NCBI GenBank assembly: GCA_963772815.1
Contig: CAVYYV010000004.1
Span: 744,001-808,000 of the forward strand
DNA length: 64,000 nt
Source: DATFFO01 sp963772815
Lineage (GTDB): Bacteria > Actinomycetota > Acidimicrobiia > Spongiisociales > ZC4RG35
Direction: 5' to 3'
The notes below the pieces were generated by a model. That model ran no database searches. It was not told the DNA's origin and saw nothing but the letters and a program-made list of their open reading frames with translations. A program made the position numbers and the translations under genes. Positions within the stretch are counted from its first letter, which is position 1. Every line of letters begins with the position of its first letter. Of this stretch, positions 45,613-53,892 are shown in pieces.

Positions 45613-46503
45613 GTGAGGGAGTTGGAAAAGAACCTGCTGGGTGAGACGTTGATCGACCGGGCCAGCGTTATGGCGGCCGGAGGATCCGACGCCATGATCG
45701 GTGTGAGGGTGGAGAACGGATGGTGGACGCCTCTCCATGCCGGGGTGTATCGGATCGGCCCGCCCAGCGGGGAATGGCTGGAGCGCCTCCGTGCTGCGCT
45801 CCTGGCCTGTGGTCCGCACGCCCTGATATCGCACCGAGCCGCCTTCGTCCTGTGGGGGCTCGACGGTATCGACACCCGCATGGTCGAAGTGACCGTCCCC
45901 TATGCGAACAGGCCGATTCCGGCAGGAGTCATACGGCATCGCACACGCCGCCGAATGCCCGCCGCCACGATCCGGGGGCTCCCCGTCACCACCGTGGAGC
46001 GCACGCTGCTCGACGTTGCGCCCCAGATCCCCGGCCGGGTCCTTTCGAAGGCTATGGACTCGGCCCTTCGCCTCGCGCTCACGGATCCGGTGGCCATCGC
46101 CCGAGTCATCTATGAGCAGGGTGGGCCAGGAGTGCGAGGGGTCCGCCGACTGGAGCAGGTGCTGTCCGACCTCGAGCTGACCGGGCCGACCGGAAGCCCG
46201 GCGGAAACAGAGTTGCTCGATGCCATCAGAGTGTCGGGACTCCCCATGCCGGTTCTGCAGTGGGAGGTGGTCGCACCCTCGGGCAGGCGCTACCGGGTCG
46301 ACTTCGGCTGGCCGGATCGGGGCAAAGGTGTGGAGGTGGACGGGCTCGACGCCCACTCTGGTTCTGATCGCCTCGATCAAGACCTCGCTCGCCAGAACGA
46401 CCTATTCGATGCCGGGGTGGAGTTGCGCAGGTTCACGGCTCGCTCGGTCCGAACCGACATCGATGGCGTGCTCGCTGCCATCCGGCATTTCCTGGCAGAT
46501 TGA
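45613..46503 (+). CDS. AbiEi-like / DUF559 (Vsr-like nuclease fold) protein
   Basis: A 296-aa protein. Residues ~1-175 resemble the AbiEi antitoxin/winged-helix domain found in many actinobacterial proteins: WWTPLHAGVYRIGPPSGEWL, LISHRAAFVLWGLDGI and GLPVTTVERTLLDVAP. Residues ~195-296 resemble DUF559, a Vsr-like PD-(D/E)XK fold: E in SPAETELLDAIRVSG, D in YRVDFGWPDRG, VEVDGLDAH and a downstream D-x2-RQNDL. The catalytic set looks intact. No AbiEii toxin is adjacent. Start GTG at 45613. It is bracketed by two pairs of palindromic repeats and is on the opposite strand to dfrA and trpE, as expected for an inserted cassette. Function unknown. Confidence 0.85.
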   Translation: MRELEKNLLGETLIDRASVMAAGGSDAMIGVRVENGWWTPLHAGVYRIGPPSGEWLERLRAALLACGPHALISHRAAFVLWGLDGIDTRMVEVTVPYANRPIPAGVIRHRTRRRMPAATIRGLPVTTVERTLLDVAPQIPGRVLSKAMDSALRLALTDPVAIARVIYEQGGPGVRGVRRLEQVLSDLELTGPTGSPAETELLDAIRVSGLPMPVLQWEVVAPSGRRYRVDFGWPDRGKGVEVDGLDAHSGSDRLDQDLARQNDLFDAGVELRRFTARSVRTDIDGVLAAIRHFLAD

Positions 46504-46506
46504 GTC

Positions 46507-46546
46507 TGTGAACCCAATTGCCGCCGACGGCCAAGTTCGGCTCACA
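46507..46546 (+). repeat. 40-nt palindromic repeat, copy c
   Basis: Begins TGTGAACCC and ends CGGCTCACA. The first 31 bases are identical to copy d, including AATTGCCGCCGACGGCC, which can form an inner hairpin (TTGCCG with CGGCCAA). It starts 4 bp after the AbiEi/DUF559 stop codon. Confidence 0.9.
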
Positions 46547-46569
46547 AAGCACCACGACCGCGTCCACTC

Positions 46570-46610
46570 TGTGAACCCAATTGCCGCCGACGGCCAAGTT
46601 TCAGTTCACA
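46570..46610 (+). repeat. 41-nt palindromic repeat, copy d
   Basis: Begins TGTGAACCC and ends CAGTTCACA; near-identical to copy c, 23 bp away. Its right end contains the stop codon of dfrA (minus strand TGA at 46608-46606), so the repeat reaches into the coding end of dfrA. Confidence 0.9.
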
Positions 46611-47079
46611 GACGCTTGCGCCGGTAGGTGACGAAGCTGTGGCCGGGGTGGTTCTGGCGGGCGATTTCCTCCCATTGCGACCAGTCGACCTCCGGGAAGT
46701 AGACATCGCCCTCGGGCTCTGAGTCCACCTCGGTCAACTCCATCACGTCGGCCAGGTCCATGCTCTGGCTGTACAGCTCACCACCCCCCACCACGAACAC
46801 CCGCTCCCGATCGGCTCCGGCCTCGCGCAATGCCTCCTCGACCGATCCGACCACGGTCACGCCCTCCGGGGACCAATCCACCCGGCGGGTAACGACGATG
46901 GTGCGCCGGTCCGGGAGGGGACGCCCGATCGACTCGTAGGTGCGGCGTCCCATCACCATGGTGTGCCCCACGGTGAGGCGCTTGAACCTAGGCAGGTCGC
47001 CGGGGATGTGCCAGGGCAACCCCCCGTCGCGCCCGATCACCCGGTTGCGGGCCACGGCCGCCACGACGGTGACGGGCAT
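46606..47079 (-). CDS. dfrA: Dihydrofolate reductase
   Basis: Regenerates tetrahydrofolate using NADPH. The 157-aa protein has VVAAVARNRVIGRDGGLPWH, then IPGDLPRFKRLTVGHTMVMG, RRTYESIGRPLPDRRTIVVT and the NADPH site VFVVGGGELYSQSMDLAD. The usual Asp of the active-site helix is D in PGDLPRFK. The ATG at 47079 overlaps the thyA stop (TGATG). The stop codon lies inside palindromic repeat d. Confidence 0.96.
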   Translation of the reverse strand: MPVTVVAAVARNRVIGRDGGLPWHIPGDLPRFKRLTVGHTMVMGRRTYESIGRPLPDRRTIVVTRRVDWSPEGVTVVGSVEEALREAGADRERVFVVGGGELYSQSMDLADVMELTEVDSEPEGDVYFPEVDWSQWEEIARQNHPGHSFVTYRRKRL

Positions 47080-47873
47080 CAGACGGCGATCGGCGCCCGG
47101 ATGAGAGGGTGCGGGTCGTACCCCAAGACTTCGACGTCCTCGGGCATGAAGTCCTCCAAGCGTTGCCGCTGCGGGTTGAGGCGCAGTGTGGGAAGAGGGC
47201 GGGGCTGACGCCGGAGCTGCTCTCGTGCCTGGTCGACGTGGTTGAGATACAAGTGGGCGTCCCCGAGGGTGTGCACGAAGTCTCCCGGCTGGAGGCCGGT
47301 TACCTGAGCCACCATGTGGGTGAGGAGGGCGTAGGAGGCGATGTTGAACGGCACCCCCAAGAACACATCGGCCGAGCGTTGATACAGCTGGCACGAAAGG
47401 CGCCCGTCGGCCACGTAGAACTGGAACAGCGTGTGACAGGGTGGGAGGGCCATCTCGTCGATGTCGGCCACGTTCCAGGCCGAAACGATGTGGCGCCGGG
47501 AGTCCGGGTTGTGCCTGATCCCCTCCACCAGGCGCTCGATCTGATCGACATGCCCGCCATCGGGCGTGGGCCAGGACCGCCACTGGTAGCCGTAGATCGG
47601 GCCCAACTCCCCTTCGGCGTCGGCCCACTCATCCCAGATCGACACACCTCTCTCTTGAAGCCAGCTCACGTTGGTGGAGCCCTGCAGGAACCAGAACAAC
47701 TCGACTATCACCGAGCGGAGATGGATCTTCTTGGTGGTCACGACCGGGAAGCCGTCGGCGAGGTGGAAGCGCATCTGCTGTCCGAAGACCGAGAGCGTGC
47801 CCGTACCCGTTCGATCCGACTTCTCGACTCCCTGGTCGAGGATCCGCTTCAAGAGGGCGTGGTACTCGAGCAC
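47079..47873 (-). CDS. thyA: Thymidylate synthase
   Basis: Converts dUMP to dTMP with methylene-tetrahydrofolate, giving dihydrofolate that the next gene recycles. The 264-aa length and nucleophile Cys at position 146 (ALPPCHTLFQFYV) match E. coli ThyA exactly. Other hallmarks are KSDRTGTGTLSVFGQQMRFH, SWNVADIDEMAL-type region (SAWNVADIDEMA), LYQRSADVFLGVPFNIASYA and HTLGDAHLYLNH. Start GTG at 47873. Presence of ThyA means no need for flavin-dependent ThyX. Confidence 0.97.
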   Translation of the reverse strand: MLEYHALLKRILDQGVEKSDRTGTGTLSVFGQQMRFHLADGFPVVTTKKIHLRSVIVELFWFLQGSTNVSWLQERGVSIWDEWADAEGELGPIYGYQWRSWPTPDGGHVDQIERLVEGIRHNPDSRRHIVSAWNVADIDEMALPPCHTLFQFYVADGRLSCQLYQRSADVFLGVPFNIASYALLTHMVAQVTGLQPGDFVHTLGDAHLYLNHVDQAREQLRRQPRPLPTLRLNPQRQRLEDFMPEDVEVLGYDPHPLIRAPIAV

Positions 47874-47908
47874 GCAGCCATCGTAACCCGAGCCCGCCCG
47901 GATCTGTG

Positions 47909-48679
47909 TCACACCCCGGACAGGCTCTGCAGGAAGGGCACCTTGGCGAAGAAGTTCGCCAGCGAGGACGCCCAGGAGGAGAGGTTTCCGGTCACCATCA
48001 CCAGACCGAAGGCAGCCAGCGCGGCCCCTGAGGCGATGTTGATCGGCCTCAGCCAGCGACGCAGGCGGCCGAACAGCTTCATGAGACCCAGGCCCGCGGC
48101 CAGGAACGGCACCCCCAGTCCCAGGGAGTAGGCAACCAGGAGGGCGATTCCCCTCGCCACCGTGGCCTGGGACGAAGCCGTGGCCAGGACGACGGTGAGG
48201 ATGGGCCCGATGCAGGGTGTCCAACCGAAGGCGAAGGCCATCCCCATCACGGGCGGAGCCCAGCGACCGAGACGAGACGGCCGCACATCGAACCGCCGTT
48301 CGCGGCTGAGTGCGGCCAGGGGTCCACTGTTCGAGATCGCCATGGCCACGATCACCAGGCCCGCCACCACGATCACCAGTCCCGCCACCCTCGTGATCAC
48401 CGGGAGATTGCGGCTGATGAGACGCGAGAGCGAGGTGGCGGTAGCGCCCAGAGCGGCGAAGACGGCAGTGAAACCGGCCACGAACAGGCCGATGGTTCCC
48501 AGCATGCGCTTCGTCGACACCTGGCCCTCGGCGATGTCGGCCGTGGAGTAGCCCGACATCATGGCGAGATAGCCAGGCAGGAGTGGCAGCACACAAGGTG
48601 AAACGAACGAAACGATGCCACCCCCGAACGCCAAAGCGGCCTGGACCAGGAAAGCGGCGTCTCCAAGGCCGTCGGTCAT
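47909..48679 (-). CDS. ccdA: CcdA/DsbD-type cytochrome c biogenesis thiol transporter
   Basis: Polytopic protein of 256 aa with six helices that moves reducing power across the membrane. The two conserved half-repeats are GGGIVSFVSPCVLPLLPGYL and FAFGWTPCIGPILTVV, each with the reactive Cys-Pro. No ResB/ResC or thioredoxin-like partner is encoded next to it. ATG at 48679. It lies upstream of thyA with a 35-bp gap and is divergent from the MFS gene. Confidence 0.92.
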   Translation of the reverse strand: MTDGLGDAAFLVQAALAFGGGIVSFVSPCVLPLLPGYLAMMSGYSTADIAEGQVSTKRMLGTIGLFVAGFTAVFAALGATATSLSRLISRNLPVITRVAGLVIVVAGLVIVAMAISNSGPLAALSRERRFDVRPSRLGRWAPPVMGMAFAFGWTPCIGPILTVVLATASSQATVARGIALLVAYSLGLGVPFLAAGLGLMKLFGRLRRWLRPINIASGAALAAFGLVMVTGNLSSWASSLANFFAKVPFLQSLSGV

Positions 48680-48751
48680 GGGCGACAGTGTGGCAGGCTC
48701 CCGAGCCAACCGGCCAGAATCGACCTCGCACCGGCCTACGCTCACCCGTGC

Positions 48752-49984
48752 GTGACACGTGCCTCCCTCGTCTTGAGACCCTTCCTCCCCAGGGAGCACC
48801 TCACCTCCAACGATCGCTGGATGATCCTTCTCATGTGGGGAGCAGGCATGGCGATGGGATGGGCGCAGGGAGAGGCGTCCGCCCTGCTCCCCTACACGCG
48901 CCAGTCCCTGGGGGTCACAGAGGGCGGCATGAGTCTGATCCTGGCCCTTGCGCGCCTGGCCGCCGTAGCGGCGGTGGTCGTGGGGGCACTGGCTGATCGC
49001 TCGGGCCGGCGGCGCCCGTTCGTGGCGTCTCTCAGCCTGCTGCTCGGGTCCTGCGGTCTGAGTGCCCTGGCCGGCGGGCCGGTGGCTTATGGCCTGGCCC
49101 AGGCCGGCGCCCGTGTGGGCGGAGCTGCCACGGCGGCACTGGGCGTGGTGGTCCTGGCCGAGACGGTGACGCCCGGCATCCGGGCTTACGCCATCAGCTT
49201 CTTCGGTGCCGCCGCCAGCCTCGGCGCCGGCCTGTCGCTGCTGACCCTCCCCCTGGCCGAGCACACATCTCTGGGATGGCGCCTCCCTCATGCCCTCCCT
49301 GCCTCGCTGCTGCTCCTGGCCCCGCTGCTGTGGCGCAGACTGCCCGAATCGCCTCTGATGGGCTCGGGCCATCCCACCGTGCCCTGGGCGGACTTCGTGC
49401 GCGGATCCCGGCGTCGTCTCTTCGTTCTGGTCGCCATGGCCGGACTGCTCGCCTCGGCCTTCTCGGCCGTGGCGCTGGCGTTCACCACCGAGCGGCTCAT
49501 AACGGACCTGGGCTTCTCGGCCACCGAGGCGGTACTCGTCGCCCTGACCGGGGGCACGGTGGGCGGTCTGGGATTCTTTGTCGGTGGGCGCTTGGCCGAC
49601 GGGTGGGGACGACGTCCCACCTCGATCCTCGCATTGCTGTTCGCCCTGATGGGCGGGATAGCCCTGTTTCGCGTCAGTCAGCCGGTCCTGGTGGCGACCG
49701 CGGCGGCGGTGTCAGCCTTCGGCTCGTTCGCATTCATCCCTGCCGGGGGCGCTCACCGAGCCGAGCTGTTCCCCACATCGGTGCGGGCGGCAGCCGGGAC
49801 CGGTGCCGGCTACCTGGCCACGGTCGGGTCCGCCCTGGGCCTTCTTCTGGGGACGGTCACCATCGATAGGGTCGGACTGGCCAACACCATGTCGATCCTC
49901 GGAATCGGGGTACTGACGGCCATCGTGCTCACCTCGTTGCTCCCCGAGACGCTGGGGCGGGATCTGGACGCCGAGCCGGCCTGA
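48752..49984 (+). CDS. Major facilitator superfamily transporter
   Basis: A 410-aa, 12-helix permease. The loop 2-3 signature GALADRSGRRRPFVASLSLL and its second-half counterpart GGRLADGWGRRPTSILALLF are clear. PLAEHTSLGWRLPHALPASL and FPTSVRAAAGTGAGYLATVG resemble sugar/acid-type MFS carriers. Substrate cannot be told. GTG start at 48752. It converges on the MATE gene with a 4-bp gap. Confidence 0.88.
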   Translation: MTRASLVLRPFLPREHLTSNDRWMILLMWGAGMAMGWAQGEASALLPYTRQSLGVTEGGMSLILALARLAAVAAVVVGALADRSGRRRPFVASLSLLLGSCGLSALAGGPVAYGLAQAGARVGGAATAALGVVVLAETVTPGIRAYAISFFGAAASLGAGLSLLTLPLAEHTSLGWRLPHALPASLLLLAPLLWRRLPESPLMGSGHPTVPWADFVRGSRRRLFVLVAMAGLLASAFSAVALAFTTERLITDLGFSATEAVLVALTGGTVGGLGFFVGGRLADGWGRRPTSILALLFALMGGIALFRVSQPVLVATAAAVSAFGSFAFIPAGGAHRAELFPTSVRAAAGTGAGYLATVGSALGLLLGTVTIDRVGLANTMSILGIGVLTAIVLTSLLPETLGRDLDAEPA

Positions 49985-49988
49985 CGGC

Positions 49989-51308
49989 TCACGCCGTGGA
50001 CAATGCGGCCCGATAGCCGCTCACCAGGACGACCAGGCGGACCAGCACCATGGCGGCTATCGCCCACCACACACCGACCAGACCCCACCCCAGGAGACGG
50101 CATGCCACCAGCAGCCCACAGCCCGCCGCGGCGCCCGCACCGGTCGAATAGGCCAGCCACCGCACCTGGAGCAGCCCCAGGTATATGCCGTCGGCCACGA
50201 AAGCTCCGGCGGCGATCGGCTGCATCAACGCGCAGATGACCATGGCCGACACGATCAGCGCCTCCACCTCCGGATCGGGGGCGAAGACCGCCGCCAGCAG
50301 GTGCCGGCCCGCCAGCAACATCCCGAGCAGCAGCACTCCCGCACCCAGCCCCCACCCGGCGATCCGCCTGGCCACGAGAGCGGCTTCAGCCCGGTCCGAT
50401 CTGCCCAGCTCATCGGACACCATCGCCTGGGCGGCGATGGCGAGGGCGTCGACGATCATCGCCAGCAGGAGCCAGGTCTGGGAGACGATCTGGTGGGCCG
50501 CCACCTGAGCCGCGCCGAAGGAAGCCGCCACCGCCGTCGCCAGAGTGAGAGTGACGACCAGGAAGAGGGTGCGAAGGGTGAGGACGCCGCCGGTTCGCAA
50601 CATGGGGAGCAACTCGCTCACTCCGGGCCGGTGCCAGGCCCATCCCTGCCGAGAGCCCACCCTTCTCAGCCAGGCGACGAACCAGGCGGCTCCTCCGATC
50701 TGGGCCACCAGAGTGGCTACGGCCGCTCCCCGCAGGCCCATCCCGAATCCGAACATCAGCAGTGGGTCCAGGACGACATTGGCCACATTCATGACCAGTG
50801 TGATGAGAAGCGGCGTGCGCGTGTCTTGCATGCCACGGAAGGCTCCGTGGCCGGCCGTCACCACCAGGACCGCCGGAGCGGCCAGGGCGCGGATCCGCAG
50901 ATAGGAGACTGCCGGGCCGACCAGCGGGTCGGGTGCCTGCATCACCCGCACCAGAGGGGTGGACGCCGTGGCCAGGATCAGCGCCGATACCGTCCCGAGA
51001 GCTAGAGCCAGAGTGAGGGCCTGGGCGACCACCCTGCCCGCTCCGGCCTGGTCTCCCTCGCCCAGCCGTCTGGCCACCATCGGCGTCGTGGCGTAGGCCA
51101 GGAAGTTGAAGGCGAAGAAGGCAAAGGAGAACAGGGCGGTGTCTACACCAAGAGCTCCCAATGGCACTCGGCCCAGCCGCGACACGAAGGCGGTGTCGGC
51201 CAGCGATAGCAGCGGGTCCGCGGCCAGAGCGCCCAGGGCCGGCAGGGCCAGCGCCGCGATGCGGCGATCGAGTGAGACTCCGGTCAGGCGGTCGGCTTGT
51301 CCGGCCAT
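49989..51308 (-). CDS. MATE-family efflux protein (DinF-like)
   Basis: A ~439-aa, 12-helix multidrug/toxin extrusion-type transporter. N-terminal ALALPALGALAADPLLSLAD, then TAFVSRLGRVPLGALGV, is typical of the DinF branch, as are FRGMQDTRTPLLITLVMNVA and AAHQIVSQTWLLLAMIVDAL. The start is taken as the ATG at 51308; a GTG two codons upstream is possible. It overlaps the end of nth by 25 bp, so it is co-translated with the repair glycosylase. DinF genes elsewhere are also found near DNA repair genes. Confidence 0.88.
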   Translation of the reverse strand: MAGQADRLTGVSLDRRIAALALPALGALAADPLLSLADTAFVSRLGRVPLGALGVDTALFSFAFFAFNFLAYATTPMVARRLGEGDQAGAGRVVAQALTLALALGTVSALILATASTPLVRVMQAPDPLVGPAVSYLRIRALAAPAVLVVTAGHGAFRGMQDTRTPLLITLVMNVANVVLDPLLMFGFGMGLRGAAVATLVAQIGGAAWFVAWLRRVGSRQGWAWHRPGVSELLPMLRTGGVLTLRTLFLVVTLTLATAVAASFGAAQVAAHQIVSQTWLLLAMIVDALAIAAQAMVSDELGRSDRAEAALVARRIAGWGLGAGVLLLGMLLAGRHLLAAVFAPDPEVEALIVSAMVICALMQPIAAGAFVADGIYLGLLQVRWLAYSTGAGAAAGCGLLVACRLLGWGLVGVWWAIAAMVLVRLVVLVSGYRAALSTA

Positions 51309-51958
51309 GGGCACAAAGGGTTGAGCTCACACGAACCGCACCGCGGGCGGCGCGCCAGACACACGTCCCGGCCGAACTGGATGAACCTCATCGACAAGCC
51401 CGCCCACACATCCACGGGGAAGAGGGCTTTCAGGTCCTGCTCGATCTTGGCCGGGTCCGTCTCGGCCGTCAGCTCCAAGCGGCCCGCCACTCTCCTCACG
51501 TGCGTGTCGACGGCGATGGCGGGTTTGCCCCATGCTTCGGCCAGCACGACCGAAGCAGTCTTCCGGCCCACACCGGGCAGGGTGACGAGCTGGTCCAGAT
51601 CGTTTGGCACCTCGCCACCGAACTCGTCTTCGGTCGCCAGCGCCAGGGCGATGATCGAGCGGGTCTTCTGGCGGTAGAAGCCGGTGGAGAAGACGATCTT
51701 CTCCACCTCCTCTGGGTCCGCCTCGGCCAGTTCGGCCGGGCCCGGGTACCGCTCGAACAGGGCGGGAGCCACCTTGTTGACGTTCTCGTCGGTCGTCTGT
51801 GCCGACAGCACCGTGACCACCAGCAACTCCCACGGCGAGCGATAGTCGAGTGCCGTGCCGATCGAGGGGTGGCGGTCACGAAGACGATTGAGGACGGCGC
51901 GAGCCCGACCCCTCTCGGCCGGGGTGGGTCGGGATCCGTCGGCTCGCAAACCAGGCAT
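51284..51958 (-). CDS. nth: Endonuclease III
   Basis: DNA glycosylase/AP lyase for oxidised pyrimidines. The 224-aa protein has the helix-hairpin-helix LVTLPGVGRKTASVVLAEAW with catalytic K133, catalytic D151 in IAVDTHVRRVAGRL, and the 4Fe-4S loop C-x6-C-x2-C-x5-C in VCLARRPRCGSCELNPLC. Start ATG at 51958, divergent from the thioesterase gene by 44 bp. Confidence 0.97.
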   Translation of the reverse strand: MPGLRADGSRPTPAERGRARAVLNRLRDRHPSIGTALDYRSPWELLVVTVLSAQTTDENVNKVAPALFERYPGPAELAEADPEEVEKIVFSTGFYRQKTRSIIALALATEDEFGGEVPNDLDQLVTLPGVGRKTASVVLAEAWGKPAIAVDTHVRRVAGRLELTAETDPAKIEQDLKALFPVDVWAGLSMRFIQFGRDVCLARRPRCGSCELNPLCPWPDKPTA

Positions 51959-52002
51959 CGACCGGCGATGGTAGAGCCGACCACAGCCCGGAGGACCAAA
52001 AC

Positions 52003-52458
52003 GTGATCGACGATGAGACGGCTGCTCTCGTTGCGGAGATGCGCGCCGACTACCCGCATTGCTTCGCTTGCGGACCGGACAATCCCGTCGGGCTCCATCT
52101 AGAGCCGGCTCGCCTCGAAGGCGGGGTGGCGGTGGCCGCCTTCGACCCCTCGCCGCATCATGTCGGGGCCGACGACGTCCTCCATGGCGGGCTGGCCGCC
52201 ACCGTTCTCGACGAGATCATGGTGTGGGCGGCGATACTCTCCCACCGTGTCCTGTGCGTGACCGGGACCATGGAGGTCCGCTTCCGTCGACCCGTGTCGG
52301 TCAGCCAAGAGCTGGTCGTGCGCGGGTTCGTGGAGGAGCGAAGGGGACGCCGCCTGCGCTGCTCGGCCGAGCTGGATGCGGCCGGTGAGACCGCCGTCAC
52401 GGCCGGCGGGCTCTATCTGGTCTCACGAACCCTGGACGAGGGCTCGGCCACGTCGTAG
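52003..52458 (+). CDS. PaaI-type hotdog thioesterase
   Basis: A 151-aa single hotdog-fold protein: HCFACGPDNPVGLHLEPARL is the common N-terminal segment, HHVGADDVLHGGLAATVLDE is the hotdog helix with the HGG motif and catalytic acid D/E, and MEVRFRRPVSVSQELVVRGF the last strands. Likely an acyl-CoA thioesterase; substrate unknown. GTG start at 52003. The 3' end overlaps a convergent membrane gene by 46 bp. Confidence 0.88.
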   Translation: MIDDETAALVAEMRADYPHCFACGPDNPVGLHLEPARLEGGVAVAAFDPSPHHVGADDVLHGGLAATVLDEIMVWAAILSHRVLCVTGTMEVRFRRPVSVSQELVVRGFVEERRGRRLRCSAELDAAGETAVTAGGLYLVSRTLDEGSATS

Positions 52459-52727
52459 CGCCCGCTCTCATGACTGGCCCTGCGAGCCATCCTCATCACC
52501 ACCCGGATCGTGGCCACGATCACCAACAGCCCCACCGTAAGTGCCAGGCTCAGCTCGGGTGCTGCCGCGTAAGGGTTGCGACAGGTGCCCAATCCTCCCG
52601 GACATAGGCCGAAGCCGGTGCCTCCCCGCACCAGGCTGAGCAATACGAGCAGCGGTACCAGTGCGATGAGGATGGCGGCGGCAATCAGAACGTACACGAT
52701 GAGACGAAGCCAGACGGCGGTCTTCAC
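52413..52727 (-). CDS. Small two-helix membrane protein
   Basis: A 104-aa protein with a first hydrophobic segment (LRLIVYVLIAAAILIALVPL), a short outside loop rich in Gly with two Cys (GLCPGGLGTCRNPYAAAPEL) and a second helix (LSLALTVGLLVIVATIRVVM), then a charged cytoplasmic tail. No family recognised. The two Cys in the loop could form a disulfide. Start GTG at 52727; another GTG lies three codons upstream. Confidence 0.65.
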   Translation of the reverse strand: MKTAVWLRLIVYVLIAAAILIALVPLLVLLSLVRGGTGFGLCPGGLGTCRNPYAAAPELSLALTVGLLVIVATIRVVMRMARRASHESGRYDVAEPSSRVRETR

Positions 52728-52820
52728 GCCAACCACGGTACCGCACGGAGGCGGGAACGCGGGCCAACCGACACCGGCGTGATACTTTGAGCGGGTCGAG
52801 ACCAGGAGACCTACCGAGTT

Positions 52821-53036
52821 ATGGCAGAATTCGATGTCGATGCGATGATCGCTCGCTTCTCCGAGCGTGCCGAGGCGGTCAAGGATCGCCCCCTGCCCCC
52901 GGTGGCGGGGGAAGAGCGCAAGAAGTTCATGGAGCAGGCTCAGACCGACTACATGGACTATGCGCTGATCGCCAATGCCGTCTGGGAAGTGGAGGAAGGC
53001 CACCTCCTCCTTCGCATCCCGCTCGCCTCGAGCTGA
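52821..53036 (+). CDS. Small acidic protein upstream of the Get3-like pair
   Basis: A 71-aa acidic protein: MAEFDVDAMIARFSERAEAV, a Pro-rich turn, EERKKFMEQAQTDYMDYALI and a C-terminal beta-like LLLRIPLAS. No domain recognised. It ends 4 bp before the first ATPase start, so the three genes form an operon. Its size and place suggest a partner of the ATPases; this is inference only. Confidence 0.75.
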   Translation: MAEFDVDAMIARFSERAEAVKDRPLPPVAGEERKKFMEQAQTDYMDYALIANAVWEVEEGHLLLRIPLASS

Positions 53037-53040
53037 GGGC

Positions 53041-53892
53041 GTGGTGCCCGAGTCGTCCCTGATCCTCGTCTCGGGCAAAGGCGGTGTGGGAAAGTCTGCC
53101 GTTGCCGCGGCTACGGCCCTCGCCGCTCGACGAGCGGGGCGCACCGTCCTGGCCATAGACATGACCGGAGGGGGCGGCCTCGGCGCTCATCTCGGCGAGC
53201 CCGATCTCGCCTTCGAGCCCCGGCCGATCGGGGAGGGCCTGTCGGCTCTCGCCATCGATCGAGCAGCCGCCCTTCTGGAGTACCTCCGCATCCAAATCGG
53301 CCTGCCCGGGTTCGCCACGATCGGTCCCGCAGCCCGGGCATTCGACGCTCTCGCCTCTGCTGCTCCTGCCATCCGCGAGGTGGTGACGATGGGCAAGGTG
53401 CTGTGGGAGGTCAAACGGGCAAACTGGGACGTCGTCGTGGCCGACGCCCCTCCCACCGGCCAGATCGGCAGCTACCTGAGGGCGGCACGCTCTGTGCGGG
53501 AGTTGGTGGCCACAGGCAGGATTCTGGATCAGGTGGAATGGATGGAACAGATCCTGGCCGACCCCGAGCACACTCGGCTCACCCTGGTCACCCTCCTCGA
53601 GGAGCTGCCCACCGTGGAGACGGCCGAGACGCTGGGTTGGATCCGCTCCGAAGAGCTGATCGGCAACGCCCGCATCCTGGCCAACCGCGTGCTGGCGCCC
53701 CTGGAAGTGCCGGTGCCCGAAGGAGATGGCCCCGTGGCCGAGGCGGCCGCCCTGCACGTATCGCTGTGGGAAGAGCAGCAGGAGTGGGCTGAGAAGCTCC
53801 CGGTCGACGACTCCCTCCCCTACCTGTTCGGCACTCACACGCCCACGGAGGTGGCAGAGAGGCTGGCCGATCTACTGGAGGATCGCTGGTGA
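53041..53892 (+). CDS. Get3/ArsA-like ATPase, subunit A
   Basis: A 283-aa P-loop ATPase. The deviant Walker A LVSGKGGVGKSAVAAATALA includes the intradimer signature Lys (xKGGxGK). AIDMTGGGGLGAHLG, VVVADAPPTGQIGSYL (switch II) and LVTLLEELPTVETAETLG follow. It resembles the actinobacterial pair known in Mycobacterium as Rv3679/Rv3680, Get3-like proteins described as BagA/BagB. GTG at 53041 (or the next GTG at 53044). The stop overlaps the second ATPase start. Membrane-insertion or anion-export roles are suggested by family only. Confidence 0.85.
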   Translation: MVPESSLILVSGKGGVGKSAVAAATALAARRAGRTVLAIDMTGGGGLGAHLGEPDLAFEPRPIGEGLSALAIDRAAALLEYLRIQIGLPGFATIGPAARAFDALASAAPAIREVVTMGKVLWEVKRANWDVVVADAPPTGQIGSYLRAARSVRELVATGRILDQVEWMEQILADPEHTRLTLVTLLEELPTVETAETLGWIRSEELIGNARILANRVLAPLEVPVPEGDGPVAEAAALHVSLWEEQQEWAEKLPVDDSLPYLFGTHTPTEVAERLADLLEDRW

